Below are positions 42,236-52,267 of a DNA stretch of 64,000 nt, one piece after another (the first letter of the stretch is position 1; each line of letters opens with the position of its first letter). This DNA is from Poritiphilus sp965212595. Its GTDB lineage: Bacteria > Bacteroidota > Bacteroidia > Flavobacteriales > Flavobacteriaceae. The position numbers and the translations under genes were made by a program. Under the pieces are notes generated by a model, which was not told the origin of the DNA, did not search any database, and saw only the letters and a list, made by a program, of their open reading frames with translations. Where the stretch lies: contig CBDBVE010000005.1 of the NCBI GenBank assembly GCA_965212595.1, positions 1 to 64,000 of the forward strand. Reading direction: 5' to 3'.

Positions 42236-44957
42236 CAGTATCCTTCTTCTTAGTCCCCGTTTTTTTCTTTTTCTTGAAGAGACCTCCCAAAACTTCTTTG
42301 GCAGCATTCTCTACAGGCTTGTCTGCCGTTGCCGAACTTTTGACAGTAGAATCTTTGTCCTTATTTGATGCATTACTCAAGATCCCACCTAATACCTCTT
42401 TCACGTCGGTTTTAGTTGTGTCCGTCGTTTCCAAGGAATCGCTTTCAGCCGGTTCATTTGAAGCCAATATTCCGCCCAATAAATCTTTGGCCTTGTCAGT
42501 GCCTTCGTTGAGGAGTTTTTGCTTTTGAATTTCGACCAGTTTAGCCGTCAAATCTTTGATCCCGGAACTTAAATCTGTTTGTACTTCAGGATTGCTGTAT
42601 CCGCCACCAACACTCGCCCTCACTGGGATGGTAAGGTTTTCTAATTCTTTTTCATCGATCTTCGCAATAAGATTATTCACTTCGCCACCCAGATATTTCG
42701 CCGGTACATCAATGGTCGCGTTATAACTCAACTGTTGATCGAAGGTGTGCCCACCTGCTACATTCACGGTGATATCTTTATAATTAATAGAGAACGGCTT
42801 TACTTTCACTGTCCCTCCTTCAAAAGACAAAGCGGTCTTTAAGCCTTGAAGATTCAAGTCTTTCAAGTCAATGAAATTCAATTTAGTGCTTAGTGAAGAC
42901 AGTAATTGTGCTTTTTTAGGACTAATATCTGCGGCTAAAAGTTCGGCCAAAACATCTCCGGAGAGTGTTTTCAAATTTGGCGTAAAATCTTCTTTAAGAT
43001 TTCCTGAAAGCGTTACTTGAGAGTTTAATTTGCCCTCTAAAGCTCCTGCAATTGGTGCCAATACTTTGAATAGTTCGAGGGCTTTGAAAGTTTCCCCTAT
43101 TTTGAAATCCTGCATGCCCATTTTCATGCTAAACACTGGTGTCTTTTCTTTGGTGGACACCTGGCCATTAAATGCCAATTGACCGTCAAAAAGAGAAGAG
43201 GTCATATTAGAAAGGGTTGCGGTTTGGTCACTAATCTTCAAATCTCCCTTGACATTCTTTAGGTTGAGATTATCGTAGCGTACTGTTTTTGCTTCCACCT
43301 TTAAGCTACAGTCTAAAAAAGATGGGATCTTAATGCTTTCATCTGCTTCCTCCCCCCTATTGTTTTCTCCATCGCCCTCCTGGGCCGCATCTTCGGTCAT
43401 AAAATCATTCAATGCAAAGCGCTCTGATACCAGGTTAAAATTCCCTTTGACCTTCTCATTATTAAATAAGAAACCCAGGATGTTATTTAGTGTTCCGCTG
43501 GCTTTAAAGTCGGTCTGCCCCGTTTTACCAGACATTTCCTTTAAATACACGGTCTCTGGGTTAAAGTCTAAAGAGGCTTTTTCCAATTCTACCGGATGCT
43601 TTAGTTCTTCAGATCTGTATTGAAAGTTAGACAGGACTAAAGTTCCCTGCGTACTGGTGTTTTCGTATTTTTCATTTTCTACAGAAGCCATGTCAAAGGC
43701 GGTACTTACATCGGCATTTAAAATTCCTTTAAGGTCAAAATCCTCAGGCATAGGATAAGCCTTGGAAAGGTTTTCCAAATTCATGGTTCCGCCTAAATGG
43801 GCCTTTACTTTTGTATTGCCCATTAGCTCTGTTATCAGGGAGTTTATTGCGAATCTGTCCTCATCGATCGCAAAAGATGCCCTTTTTACCTCTATATAGG
43901 TATCTTCAGAAATACCAGTGGTATTCTTAACTTCGGCATTGATGCTGATGTTTTTCACGGTCTTCGGTAAATCCGGATATTTGAATGAGGCATTGTCCGA
44001 CCTCAGGCTAACTGCGAATTTAGGAATCTGGTTTTCATCCACGATACCATTAAAATTGCCATTTACTGTAAAATTGCCGCTGGTCTTTACATTTTCAATA
44101 TTCTTTGAATAGGTCTCCGGAATGACAGCGAGAAAATTTTTGAAATCCGAGGAGGGTGTCTTGAAGGTCAAAGCAACCTCTTGATTGGCTTCATTAAGCT
44201 GAAAATAACCTTCAAATACGAGAGGAAGTTGATTTACTAAAGCCTCATTCTTAAGAAAGGCATATCTGTTTTTTTCAAGGTCTATGGCAATAAGTGCATC
44301 TAATTGAACACTATTTTTCTTTAGATAGGCAGTAGAGTCCATCGTTAAAGAAACCAGCGCACTTGTTGTTGTTTGAAGTTCGGACTTTTCCAGGGAGAGG
44401 TCTCCACTTCCATTGTGATTTAGAGATGATAATTTAAGGCTGAGTCCCGACGCAAAATCAGTATAACTAATTTCAGAATCTCGTATCTCATAGGACTCCA
44501 TGGCAAAAGTAAAACTTCCATTGCCAGTGTCAGTTTCCGAACTTGCTTCCGCTGATTTTCCTATGTCGTAATTGGCGTTTTCCTCTTCATCAACCCTTAT
44601 ATTTAACCGAGCCCGGTCAACAAAAAGTCTTTTTACAGTAATGGGCTCGTTGGCACTCTTAAATAGTTCACCCAGTCCCATTTTTAATTCAATTTGTTTT
44701 GCCGCAAAGAGCGTATCTCCTTCAAAAGGTGCATTGTTTACAAGGTAAATCTCCCGAAGGTGCACTTCAGCATTTGGAAAACTACTGATAAGGCTAAGCC
44801 TTGCATCTTCAAAATCAAGCTTACCCTCAATATTGTTGTTGACATTGTTCTTGATAAGATCACCGATCTTGGCCTCCAGGAAAAACGGAAGCGCCACCAG
44901 GACTCCAGCTATTAACAGGAGTAGGATAACGGTGATTTTGAGTGCTTTCTTTTTCAT
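42228..44957 (-). CDS. AsmA-family envelope protein
   Basis: A 909-residue protein with an N-terminal anchor (ITVILLLLIAGVLVALPFFL) and a long repeated beta region of the AsmA/TamB type, thought to bridge inner and outer membrane for lipid transfer. The AsmA N-terminal segment (INNNIEGKLDFEDARLSL-like) and C-terminal domain are recognisable. The last 85 residues are low-complexity and contain three copies of K-[DE]-[LV]-LGG-[IL], ending in a Lys-rich tail. The role is inferred from the family. Confidence 0.9.
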   Translation of the reverse strand: MKKKALKITVILLLLIAGVLVALPFFLEAKIGDLIKNNVNNNIEGKLDFEDARLSLISSFPNAEVHLREIYLVNNAPFEGDTLFAAKQIELKMGLGELFKSANEPITVKRLFVDRARLNIRVDEEENANYDIGKSAEASSETDTGNGSFTFAMESYEIRDSEISYTDFASGLSLKLSSLNHNGSGDLSLEKSELQTTTSALVSLTMDSTAYLKKNSVQLDALIAIDLEKNRYAFLKNEALVNQLPLVFEGYFQLNEANQEVALTFKTPSSDFKNFLAVIPETYSKNIENVKTSGNFTVNGNFNGIVDENQIPKFAVSLRSDNASFKYPDLPKTVKNISINAEVKNTTGISEDTYIEVKRASFAIDEDRFAINSLITELMGNTKVKAHLGGTMNLENLSKAYPMPEDFDLKGILNADVSTAFDMASVENEKYENTSTQGTLVLSNFQYRSEELKHPVELEKASLDFNPETVYLKEMSGKTGQTDFKASGTLNNILGFLFNNEKVKGNFNLVSERFALNDFMTEDAAQEGDGENNRGEEADESIKIPSFLDCSLKVEAKTVRYDNLNLKNVKGDLKISDQTATLSNMTSSLFDGQLAFNGQVSTKEKTPVFSMKMGMQDFKIGETFKALELFKVLAPIAGALEGKLNSQVTLSGNLKEDFTPNLKTLSGDVLAELLAADISPKKAQLLSSLSTKLNFIDLKDLNLQGLKTALSFEGGTVKVKPFSINYKDITVNVAGGHTFDQQLSYNATIDVPAKYLGGEVNNLIAKIDEKELENLTIPVRASVGGGYSNPEVQTDLSSGIKDLTAKLVEIQKQKLLNEGTDKAKDLLGGILASNEPAESDSLETTDTTKTDVKEVLGGILSNASNKDKDSTVKSSATADKPVENAAKEVLGGLFKKKKKTGTKKKDTVN

Positions 44958-45072
44958 AGGTCTGTTATGCTGTTCGATAAGAACTTAAAAAAGCATTAAT
45001 TAGTATAAAACTGCGCGGGATTAACCTTTATTTAATAGGTGAATCAATAGTCAGGGCAATGCCTGGTTTTAC

Positions 45073-45783
45073 CTAAGATTCGAGATTTATCTCTTCTCCG
45101 ATAGCCAATCCAAAGCGCCTTCTAAGAATATATACGAAGAGATATAGTAACGGGGTGTCTAGAAATGCTATAAAAATCTTAAATATTACACCACTGATGA
45201 CCAGACCGTAAAACATATCCCAGGGAAGAACCCCAAAAATACAAAGCAAACCTACTACAGTAAAGGTATCTATAAACTGAGAAGAAAAGGTTGAGAAGTT
45301 GTTGCGAAGCCAAAGGTGTTTTCCCTTGGTAAGGCGCTTCCAAAAGTGATATATGGCAATGTCGACATACTGAGCACATAAATAGGCGATCATGGAAGCC
45401 AGTACCGCGATTGGTGAAAGCGCAAAAACACTACTAAAAACATCATTATCTACTGGAGAAGAAGGAATTGCAGGGGCCAAATTGGCTACCAGTACGATCC
45501 CCATGGAAAAAAAGGAGGCAAAAATCCCTGCAGTAACAATTTGATTGGCTTTTTTCTTTCCAAAGATTTCAGAAATGATATCTGTAATCAAAAATGTGAT
45601 AGGATAGGGTAAAATGCCTACAGAAATTTCAAAAAGTGGAGCTCCAAAAACGGTAATATCCCCAAAGGGTCTCCAATAAAAAAACTTCTGAAAAATAAGA
45701 TTAGATACTACAAGAGACGTGATGAATAACGCTCCAAGATACAAATAGATGGTATACGCCAGTTTTTTATCTTTTAGCGTCAT
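45073..45783 (-). CDS. Queuosine precursor transporter (YhhQ family)
   Basis: A 236-residue inner-membrane protein with about six helices (for example YTIYLYLGALFITSLVVSNLI; FSMGIVLVANLAPAIP). The family segment PITFLITDIISEIFGKKKAN is diagnostic for the YhhQ/VUT group, which imports queuosine precursors. It starts 3 bases after sppA ends, so the two are cotranscribed. Confidence 0.93.
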   Translation of the reverse strand: MTLKDKKLAYTIYLYLGALFITSLVVSNLIFQKFFYWRPFGDITVFGAPLFEISVGILPYPITFLITDIISEIFGKKKANQIVTAGIFASFFSMGIVLVANLAPAIPSSPVDNDVFSSVFALSPIAVLASMIAYLCAQYVDIAIYHFWKRLTKGKHLWLRNNFSTFSSQFIDTFTVVGLLCIFGVLPWDMFYGLVISGVIFKIFIAFLDTPLLYLFVYILRRRFGLAIGEEINLES

Positions 45784-45786
45784 CCT

Positions 45787-47544
45787 CTATTTAATGGTTA
45801 TAGTAAACGGCATTCTGGCCTGGATTCCTTTTTGTTCAACGGCAGATTTCACCTCTTCGAGAAGCCTGTACATTTCGGCACCGACCTGGTTTTTGATCAC
45901 ATTTTCAGTACTTTCTGTACTAGCCCCTCCCAGATCTTCCATTAATCGTTCAAAGCCGGTTTTATATCTGGGGTACTTTTTAATAGTGTAAGATTCAGTT
46001 TCTGCGAGCTCCGCTGCTGCGGCAATTGCATCGCCTAATCCTCCCAGCTCATCAATAAGGCCCAGTTGTTTTGCTGCTGTACCACTCCAAACTCTTCCCT
46101 GAGCAAGGCTGTCGGCCTCGGCAATAGTTATATTTCTGCCTTGGGAGACTCTTTCTAAGAAGGTGGTATAAGTAGCTTCTATCCCCTCGCGTACAACCGC
46201 CCTAAAGTCGTCCGTCATTGGTTCAAACAAGCTGTAATCCACAGATTTTTCGTTTGTTCCCACCTGTTCAGCATTGATACCAATGTTCCCTGCCAGTTCG
46301 CTTATGTTTGGTATGGTACCAAAAACACCAATTGAACCGGTTATCGTCGTTGGCTCGGCAAATATTTTATCCGCTCCGACAGCGATGTAGTAACCCCCTG
46401 AGGCGGCAACATCTCCCATAGAGACAACCACTGGCTTAACGGCCTTGGTAAGTTCTACTTCCCGCCATATAAGATCGGAAGTAAGCGCATTTCCTCCAGG
46501 AGAATTTACGCGAAGCACCACAGCTTTAACCTTCTCGTCCTTGCGGGCTTTGACCAGGGCTTTGTTTATGATTCCCTGCCCAATGATATTTGGCCCGCCT
46601 TCACCATAGAAAATTTCACCTTGAGCAAAAATAACAGCTATTTTGTCCTCTCCGTTATACAATCTTTTCTTGTTAGAACGACTGGTATAGTCGTAAAGGC
46701 TCACAAAATTCAGGTTCTCATCCTCTGACAAACCTAAAGCTTGTTTTAATAGGTTTTCGTATTCGTCATAATATAGAATATCATCTACCAGGCCTGATGC
46801 CTTAGCATATTCAGGGGTCCTGCCACCAAGGGTATCGGCAATACGGTTGATCTCTGAAGCACTTATACCCCTGTTCTCAGAAATATCAGAAACCATGGAG
46901 TTCCACAACTCATCAATTAGCGTTTTGATCTGCAGCCTATTGGCTTCGCTCATTTCATTGGCAAGGTAGGGTTCTACAGCACTCTTGTATTTACCATGCC
47001 GTATCACCTCCATCTTGACACCTGTCTTTTCCTGAAGATCTTTGTAATATAATACTTCAGCGGCCAGGCCTTTAAAGTCCATAGCGCCAACCGGGTTCAG
47101 GAAAACACTATCTGCGACGCTGGCAAGAAAGTAGTCTTTTTGAAAAAAGAAATCACCATAGGCATAAATGAACTTTCCGCTGGATTTGAAATCCTCCAGT
47201 GCTTTTCGGATGGCCTGGGTCTGTGAGATCCCTGCTAGAATAAAATTACTATTCAGGCTTATGCCACTTATATCTTTATCGTCCTTAGCAACTTCTATGG
47301 CATGCACAATCTCATCCAATCCCTGTGTAGGGTCTGAGAAGATCATAAAAGGATCTTCGCCTGAATTTCCGGCATAATCAGTTATTGGATATGGTGTTTG
47401 CAATTCAAGGATGGAATTCTCTTTTACCACTACTCCACTATCAGCGCCGGCAATACTGGCAAAAATGAAGAACATCACAAAAACAATCCCTATGGCAATA
47501 AGACAACCAAGTATTGCAGCTAACAGATTTCTTAAAAATTTCAC
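45787..47544 (-). CDS. sppA: Signal peptide peptidase SppA, 67K type
   Basis: A membrane-anchored serine protease that degrades cleaved signal peptides. The N-terminal helix is LLAAILGCLIAIGIVFVMFFIF. The C-terminal catalytic repeat has the nucleophile in GDVAASGGYYIAVGADKIFAEP followed by TITGSIGVFG, and the N-terminal repeat provides the Lys. 585 residues is right for the tandem form. On the reverse strand a TATCTTTG element at 47570-47577 fits its promoter. yhhQ follows. Confidence 0.95.
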   Translation of the reverse strand: MKFLRNLLAAILGCLIAIGIVFVMFFIFASIAGADSGVVVKENSILELQTPYPITDYAGNSGEDPFMIFSDPTQGLDEIVHAIEVAKDDKDISGISLNSNFILAGISQTQAIRKALEDFKSSGKFIYAYGDFFFQKDYFLASVADSVFLNPVGAMDFKGLAAEVLYYKDLQEKTGVKMEVIRHGKYKSAVEPYLANEMSEANRLQIKTLIDELWNSMVSDISENRGISASEINRIADTLGGRTPEYAKASGLVDDILYYDEYENLLKQALGLSEDENLNFVSLYDYTSRSNKKRLYNGEDKIAVIFAQGEIFYGEGGPNIIGQGIINKALVKARKDEKVKAVVLRVNSPGGNALTSDLIWREVELTKAVKPVVVSMGDVAASGGYYIAVGADKIFAEPTTITGSIGVFGTIPNISELAGNIGINAEQVGTNEKSVDYSLFEPMTDDFRAVVREGIEATYTTFLERVSQGRNITIAEADSLAQGRVWSGTAAKQLGLIDELGGLGDAIAAAAELAETESYTIKKYPRYKTGFERLMEDLGGASTESTENVIKNQVGAEMYRLLEEVKSAVEQKGIQARMPFTITIK

Positions 47545-47616
47545 TTGTCGTTATTTATTTATTCGATCGCAAAGATAACCAATGTCGGTTTCTTTTGTTT
47601 ATTTTGTTTTTGTAAT

Positions 47617-48762
47617 ATGCAAGAAACGATCACCTCATATCTCTCCCTGGGCAGTAATCTTGGTAATAGGCCACATTTCCTGCAACAGGCAATTTTTAAG
47701 CTCCAGGAAAGTGCTGGAGACATTAAGAAAATCTCCAAAGTGTATGAAACAGAAGCCTGGGGCTTTAAATCTGATCCTTTCTTGAACATATGCGTAATGC
47801 TGGAAACCTCTTTGCCTCCCTCTAAGTTGTTGGAGACCATACTTGAGATAGAAGCGGCTTTAGGGCGGGAGCGAAAAAAAACAGATACATACGAAGCCAG
47901 AACCGTAGATATTGACATCCTGTATTACGGCTTCGAGATATTGGAAACAGAGCTACTTACCCTACCGCATCCCGGCTTACATCAAAGGCGCTTTGTGCTC
48001 AAACCTCTTGCAGACATTGCTCCACAGTTCTATCACCCCATTTTAATTAAGGACACCAGAAATCTTCTACAAGAGTGTAAGGACAAAAGTATCCCGACAA
48101 AAACAAACCACAGGCTATTTAAAGATCAGAAGGCGCTTTTTACAGGCCTTAATTTTATAGCTATAGAAGGCAATATAGGCGCTGGAAAGACTACGCTGGC
48201 CCGCAGGATTGCCAAAGATTTTAACGCAAAACTGGTGCTAGAGCGTTTTGCTGATAATCCTTTTTTGCCAAAATTCTATGAAGATCAGGCCCGTTATGCT
48301 TTTCCGCTTGAGATGTCGTTTCTAGCAGATCGGTATCAGCAATTTACAGATGATACCACCCAATTTGATCTTTTCAAGCAGTTTATGGTTAGTGATTACG
48401 ATATTTATAAATCATTGATCTTTGCTAAAATCACCTTACAACAAGATGAATTTTCGTTGTACAGGAAGCTATTCAATTTTATGTACCGCGAGGTAAAAAA
48501 GCCAAAAATTTACGTGTATTTGTATCATACCACGGAGCGGTTGCTCGAGAATATTAAGAAAAGGGGGCGGGATTATGAACAAAATATACCTGCAGACTAT
48601 TTGGATAAAATCAACCGTGGTTATTTTGACTTTATCAAATCGTATCCTGAGCAAAATAACCTGGTTTTAGACCTTAGCGAGCGCGATTTTGTGGAGGTGG
48701 AAGCAGACTATCAGTTCGTTCTCGATGAAGTGCAGAAATTTGCGGCAAGTCTGTCTTTTTAA
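47617..48762 (+). CDS. folK: FolK-deoxynucleoside kinase fusion
   Basis: Residues 1 to about 135 are HPPK/FolK, which pyrophosphorylates hydroxymethyl-dihydropterin for folate synthesis (YLSLGSNLGNR, then VYETEAWGF, ETSLPPSKLLETILEIE and ARTVDIDILYYG). Residues from about 178 on are a deoxynucleoside kinase: P-loop IEGNIGAGKTTLARRIA, ERFADNPFLPKFYED, and lid KKRGRDYEQNIP. The fusion joins folate and deoxynucleoside salvage, and is known in other flavobacteria. The ATG at 47617 gives MQETITSYLSLG; the in-frame sequence before it is not FolK-like. It diverges from sppA. Confidence 0.95.
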   Translation: MQETITSYLSLGSNLGNRPHFLQQAIFKLQESAGDIKKISKVYETEAWGFKSDPFLNICVMLETSLPPSKLLETILEIEAALGRERKKTDTYEARTVDIDILYYGFEILETELLTLPHPGLHQRRFVLKPLADIAPQFYHPILIKDTRNLLQECKDKSIPTKTNHRLFKDQKALFTGLNFIAIEGNIGAGKTTLARRIAKDFNAKLVLERFADNPFLPKFYEDQARYAFPLEMSFLADRYQQFTDDTTQFDLFKQFMVSDYDIYKSLIFAKITLQQDEFSLYRKLFNFMYREVKKPKIYVYLYHTTERLLENIKKRGRDYEQNIPADYLDKINRGYFDFIKSYPEQNNLVLDLSERDFVEVEADYQFVLDEVQKFAASLSF

Positions 48763-48801
48763 GAAAATTTTAGCAATTTTCTTGCATAGATTAAATGGAT
48801 T

Positions 48802-48887
48802 TACTTTCTTGCACCCCCACAAAGAGAAACTAACTAACTCAAACTCTATATATGTTGACCCTGGCGAAACCGTCAGGGTCTTTTTTT
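48802..48887 (+). ncRNA. Candidate small transcript with no gene
   Basis: After the folK-dNK stop there is TTG (48782-48784), 17 bases, then TACTTTCT(TGC), a weak -7 match. Some 50 bases later comes a strong terminator, with no gene between except a 13-codon ORF (ATG at 48853) that runs into the terminator. A short RNA of about 70-75 bases would result. Promoter match is imperfect, so this is tentative. Confidence 0.3.
48857..48887 (+). terminator. Intrinsic terminator after folK-dNK
   Basis: gaccctg / cagggtc stem with a 10-base loop is followed by seven T's. The T-run overlaps the stop codon of convergent trmH. Confidence 0.88.
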
Positions 48888-49413
48888 ATTTAGGGAGTTT
48901 TGTCCAAAGATCCCAAACCACTATCCCAACGCTTACAGCTATATTTAAGGAGTGTTTTGTACCGTACTGCGGAATCTCCAGAACGGCATCACATTGATTG
49001 ACCACTTCTTGTGAAACGCCTTTGACCTCGTTTCCAAAGACCAAAGCGTACTTTTCTGAGTGCTGCGCTTTAAAGTTATTTAGAAAGGTAGCTTTCTCAG
49101 CCTGTTCGATGGCAAGACAACGGTACTCTGGCTGAAGTTCCCGGATGAGCTCCAAGGTATCTGAACGGTGTTCCCATGCTACACTTTCAGTCGCTCCAAG
49201 AGCAGTTTTGTTGATGTCTTTGTGGGGAGGGCGAGCCGTAATACCACAAAGAAATACCTTCTTCAGAAGAAAGGCATCGGCCGTCCTAAAAACAGCACCA
49301 ATATTGTTAAGGCTCCTGATATTGTCCAATACAATTACTATTGGCGTTTTTGTAGCTTCCTTAAACTCCTCAATATTCAATCTTTTCAGTTCGCTGTTTG
49401 GCAGTTTGCGCAT
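48886..49413 (-). CDS. SpoU/TrmH-family RNA methyltransferase
   Basis: A 175-residue SPOUT methyltransferase that adds a 2'-O-methyl group to tRNA or rRNA. The three knot motifs are VLDNIRSLNNIGAVFRTADAF, LVFGNEVKGVSQEVV and IPQYGTKHSLNIAVSVGIVVWD. The ATG at 49411-49413 (MRKLPNSELKRL) seems more natural than one six codons earlier. RNA target not assignable. Confidence 0.92.
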   Translation of the reverse strand: MRKLPNSELKRLNIEEFKEATKTPIVIVLDNIRSLNNIGAVFRTADAFLLKKVFLCGITARPPHKDINKTALGATESVAWEHRSDTLELIRELQPEYRCLAIEQAEKATFLNNFKAQHSEKYALVFGNEVKGVSQEVVNQCDAVLEIPQYGTKHSLNIAVSVGIVVWDLWTKLPK

Positions 49414-49534
49414 ATCGTAAATTTGAAGCATCTAAAATTTTATCCCAAAATATTAACAACGGTTCATAGTCGCTAGGGAAAATAGTATTTTCGTCCTTAC
49501 CTCCTGAGCGTAAAAATAACAGAAATCTATTGCT

Positions 49535-52156
49535 TTGGCCAAAACCGGAAAAACACAGAAGGTAACTCCCTTAATGAAGCAGTACAATGCTATCAAGACT
49601 AAATATCCTGATGCATTGTTGCTTTTCCGTGTTGGCGACTTTTACGAAACTTTCGGCTCAGATGCGGTAAAAGCCTCCAAGATATTAGGTATCATCCTTA
49701 CCCATAGAAATAATGGAGGTGATAAAACAGAACTGGCGGGTTTCCCACATCATTCCTTAAACACCTATTTACCAAAATTAGTTAAAGCCGGAGAACGGGT
49801 AGCTATTTGCGATCAATTGGAAGACCCTAAGCTTACTAAGACTATTGTAAAAAGGGGTGTCACAGAATTGGTTACGCCTGGGGTAGCTTTGAATGATGAC
49901 ATTCTACAGGCCAACAGCAATAATTTTCTCTGTGCGGTGTATTTTGGACATAGCAATCTTGGAATTGCCTTTTTAGATGTTTCTACAGGTGAATTCCTTA
50001 CTGCCGAAGGTGGCGAGGAGCAGATAGATAAGTTGCTGCAAAATTTTTCGCCTAAGGAGGTATTGGTGTCTAAAGCCCACAAAAAAGACTTCTCTGAAGC
50101 CTTTGGAGGGCTTTACCACACTTTTTACGTCGAAGATTGGATCTTTCAGGAAGACTATGCCAGGGAGACGCTTACAAAGCATTTCAAGACGAAGACCCTT
50201 AAAGGTTTTGGAGTAGAAAATTTGCGTCTGGGGGCTATAGCCTCTGGTGCGGCCTTACATTACCTTTCAGAGACACGACATCGCAGGTTGCAACATATTT
50301 CTAAGCTACAGCGTATTGCAGAGGAGGATTTTGTTTGGATGGACCGGTTTACAGTGAAAAACCTGGAGTTGTATCATTCCACTAATGAACGTGCCGTAAC
50401 CCTGATCGATGTTATTGACAAGACCCGATCTGCTATGGGCGGGCGAATGTTGAAAAAATGGCTGGCGCTACCCCTAAAAAACAGGAAAAAGATAGAACAG
50501 CGGCATGCTGTTGTTTCCTATTTGTTTGAAAATGATACAATTCTGGGTTCAGTACAAAACTGGATAGGGAAGATTGGCGATCTGGAGCGACTCATATCAA
50601 AAGTGGCTACCGGGAAAGTAAGTCCTAGAGAAACCATTCAACTCAAAAATTCGTTGGAGGCCCTCGTTCCCTTAAAACAACTAATTACGGAGCAGGAGAA
50701 TGAGGCTTTAAAATTACTTGGAGACAAACTTGATTGCTGCGATGCTTTGCGGGCTAGGATCAAAGAAATGGTCTATGAAGAAGCTCCGGTAAATATTCTG
50801 AAGGGCACCACGATTGCTGAGGGATATTCTCAGGAGCTTGACGAGCTTCGTCACCTTGCATTTTCGGGAAAGGATCACCTCGATAAGATGCTGGAAAGGG
50901 AAACTGGACGGACGGGGATTAGTTCGTTAAAAATAGCTTCTAACAACGTCTTTGGTTATTATATTGAAGTCAGAAACACCCACAAAGACAAGGTTCCGGA
51001 AGAATGGATCAGGAAGCAAACACTGGTTAACGCAGAGCGCTATATAACCGAGGAACTTAAAGAGTATGAGACCAAGATACTAGGAGCTGAGGAGCGTATT
51101 TTAGAGCTGGAGCGGCAACTGTTCTCACAGCTGGTGATGTGGATGCAGGAATATATCAATCCTGTACAGCAAAATGCCCATCACATTGCCCGGTTGGATT
51201 GCTTAAGCGGTTTTGCACAGCTGGCCTTAGAGAATAATTATACCGCCCCGCTTGTTGATGATTCTACTTCTATTGAAATAAGAAATGGGAGGCATCCGGT
51301 CATAGAAAAGCAATTGCCATTGGGGGAGCAATACATCCCTAATGATTTGATCCTCAATAGGGAATCTCAGCAAATTATTATGATTACCGGCCCAAATATG
51401 AGTGGTAAATCGGCTATTTTAAGGCAAACCGCACTCATCGTATTATTGACCCAGATGGGGAGTTTTATTCCGGCAGAAGCCGCAAGGATAGGTGTGGTAG
51501 ACAAGATTTTTACACGTGTTGGTGCCAGTGATAATATCTCTATGGGCGAATCTACCTTTATGGTAGAAATGAACGAAACCGCCTCTATTCTGAACAATTT
51601 ATCGGAGCGAAGTTTGGTCTTACTTGACGAAATTGGGCGAGGCACCAGCACCTATGATGGCATCTCCATTGCCTGGGCTATTTCTGAGTATTTACATGAG
51701 CATCCCGCAAAGGCAAAAACCCTGTTCGCTACACATTACCACGAACTTAATGAAATGGCTACCACTTTTGACCGCATTAAAAACTACAACGTCGCCATCA
51801 AGGAACTAAAAGATAACGTACTCTTTTTAAGAAAGTTAATTGAGGGAGGAAGCGAACATAGCTTTGGGATTCACGTGGCTAAAATGGCCGGCATGCCCCA
51901 ACAAGTGATTCATAAGGCAAATAAAATGCTGAAAAAGTTAGAGCAATCCCATTCCAGTGAGGAACTCACAGATAAACTTCAAACAGCCCAAAATGAGATG
52001 CAATTGAGTTTCTTCAATTTAGATGACCCGCTGTTGGAACAGATTAAAGAAGAGATTTTGCATTTAGATATTGATACGCTTACCCCTGTAGAAGCCTTAA
52101 TGAAGCTCAATGAAATTAAACGCTTGTTGAGCAAGAAGAAAAAGGCCACTTCTTAA
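49535..52156 (+). CDS. mutS: DNA mismatch repair protein MutS
   Basis: Recognises mismatches. Motifs are the mismatch-binding Phe in LLLFRVGDFYETFG, Walker A ITGPNMSGKSAILRQ, STFMVEMNETA and Walker B LVLLDEIGRGTSTYDG, then the C-terminal helix-turn-helix. 873 residues. The start is TTG at 49535, because the first ATG would remove the conserved N-terminal VTPLMKQYNAIK. No MutL in the window. The tRNA pair follows. Confidence 0.97.
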   Translation: MAKTGKTQKVTPLMKQYNAIKTKYPDALLLFRVGDFYETFGSDAVKASKILGIILTHRNNGGDKTELAGFPHHSLNTYLPKLVKAGERVAICDQLEDPKLTKTIVKRGVTELVTPGVALNDDILQANSNNFLCAVYFGHSNLGIAFLDVSTGEFLTAEGGEEQIDKLLQNFSPKEVLVSKAHKKDFSEAFGGLYHTFYVEDWIFQEDYARETLTKHFKTKTLKGFGVENLRLGAIASGAALHYLSETRHRRLQHISKLQRIAEEDFVWMDRFTVKNLELYHSTNERAVTLIDVIDKTRSAMGGRMLKKWLALPLKNRKKIEQRHAVVSYLFENDTILGSVQNWIGKIGDLERLISKVATGKVSPRETIQLKNSLEALVPLKQLITEQENEALKLLGDKLDCCDALRARIKEMVYEEAPVNILKGTTIAEGYSQELDELRHLAFSGKDHLDKMLERETGRTGISSLKIASNNVFGYYIEVRNTHKDKVPEEWIRKQTLVNAERYITEELKEYETKILGAEERILELERQLFSQLVMWMQEYINPVQQNAHHIARLDCLSGFAQLALENNYTAPLVDDSTSIEIRNGRHPVIEKQLPLGEQYIPNDLILNRESQQIIMITGPNMSGKSAILRQTALIVLLTQMGSFIPAEAARIGVVDKIFTRVGASDNISMGESTFMVEMNETASILNNLSERSLVLLDEIGRGTSTYDGISIAWAISEYLHEHPAKAKTLFATHYHELNEMATTFDRIKNYNVAIKELKDNVLFLRKLIEGGSEHSFGIHVAKMAGMPQQVIHKANKMLKKLEQSHSSEELTDKLQTAQNEMQLSFFNLDDPLLEQIKEEILHLDIDTLTPVEALMKLNEIKRLLSKKKKATS

Positions 52157-52200
52157 ACCTACCCACCATTGCTCCCCACCTCTTTTTGAGCGAAAGTTCT

Positions 52201-52229
52201 TTGCTTTTTCTAGAATTGTATTAAATTTG
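52201..52229 (+). promoter_or_regulatory. Promoter of the tRNA pair
   Basis: TTG at 52201-52203, 18 bases, then TAAATTTG at 52222-52229, an exact Bacteroidota -33/-7 arrangement, 38 bases before tRNA-Gly. Confidence 0.75.
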
Positions 52230-52267
52230 CATCCGCGTTGATTACGACGCTTTGTTCTTTAACAATT

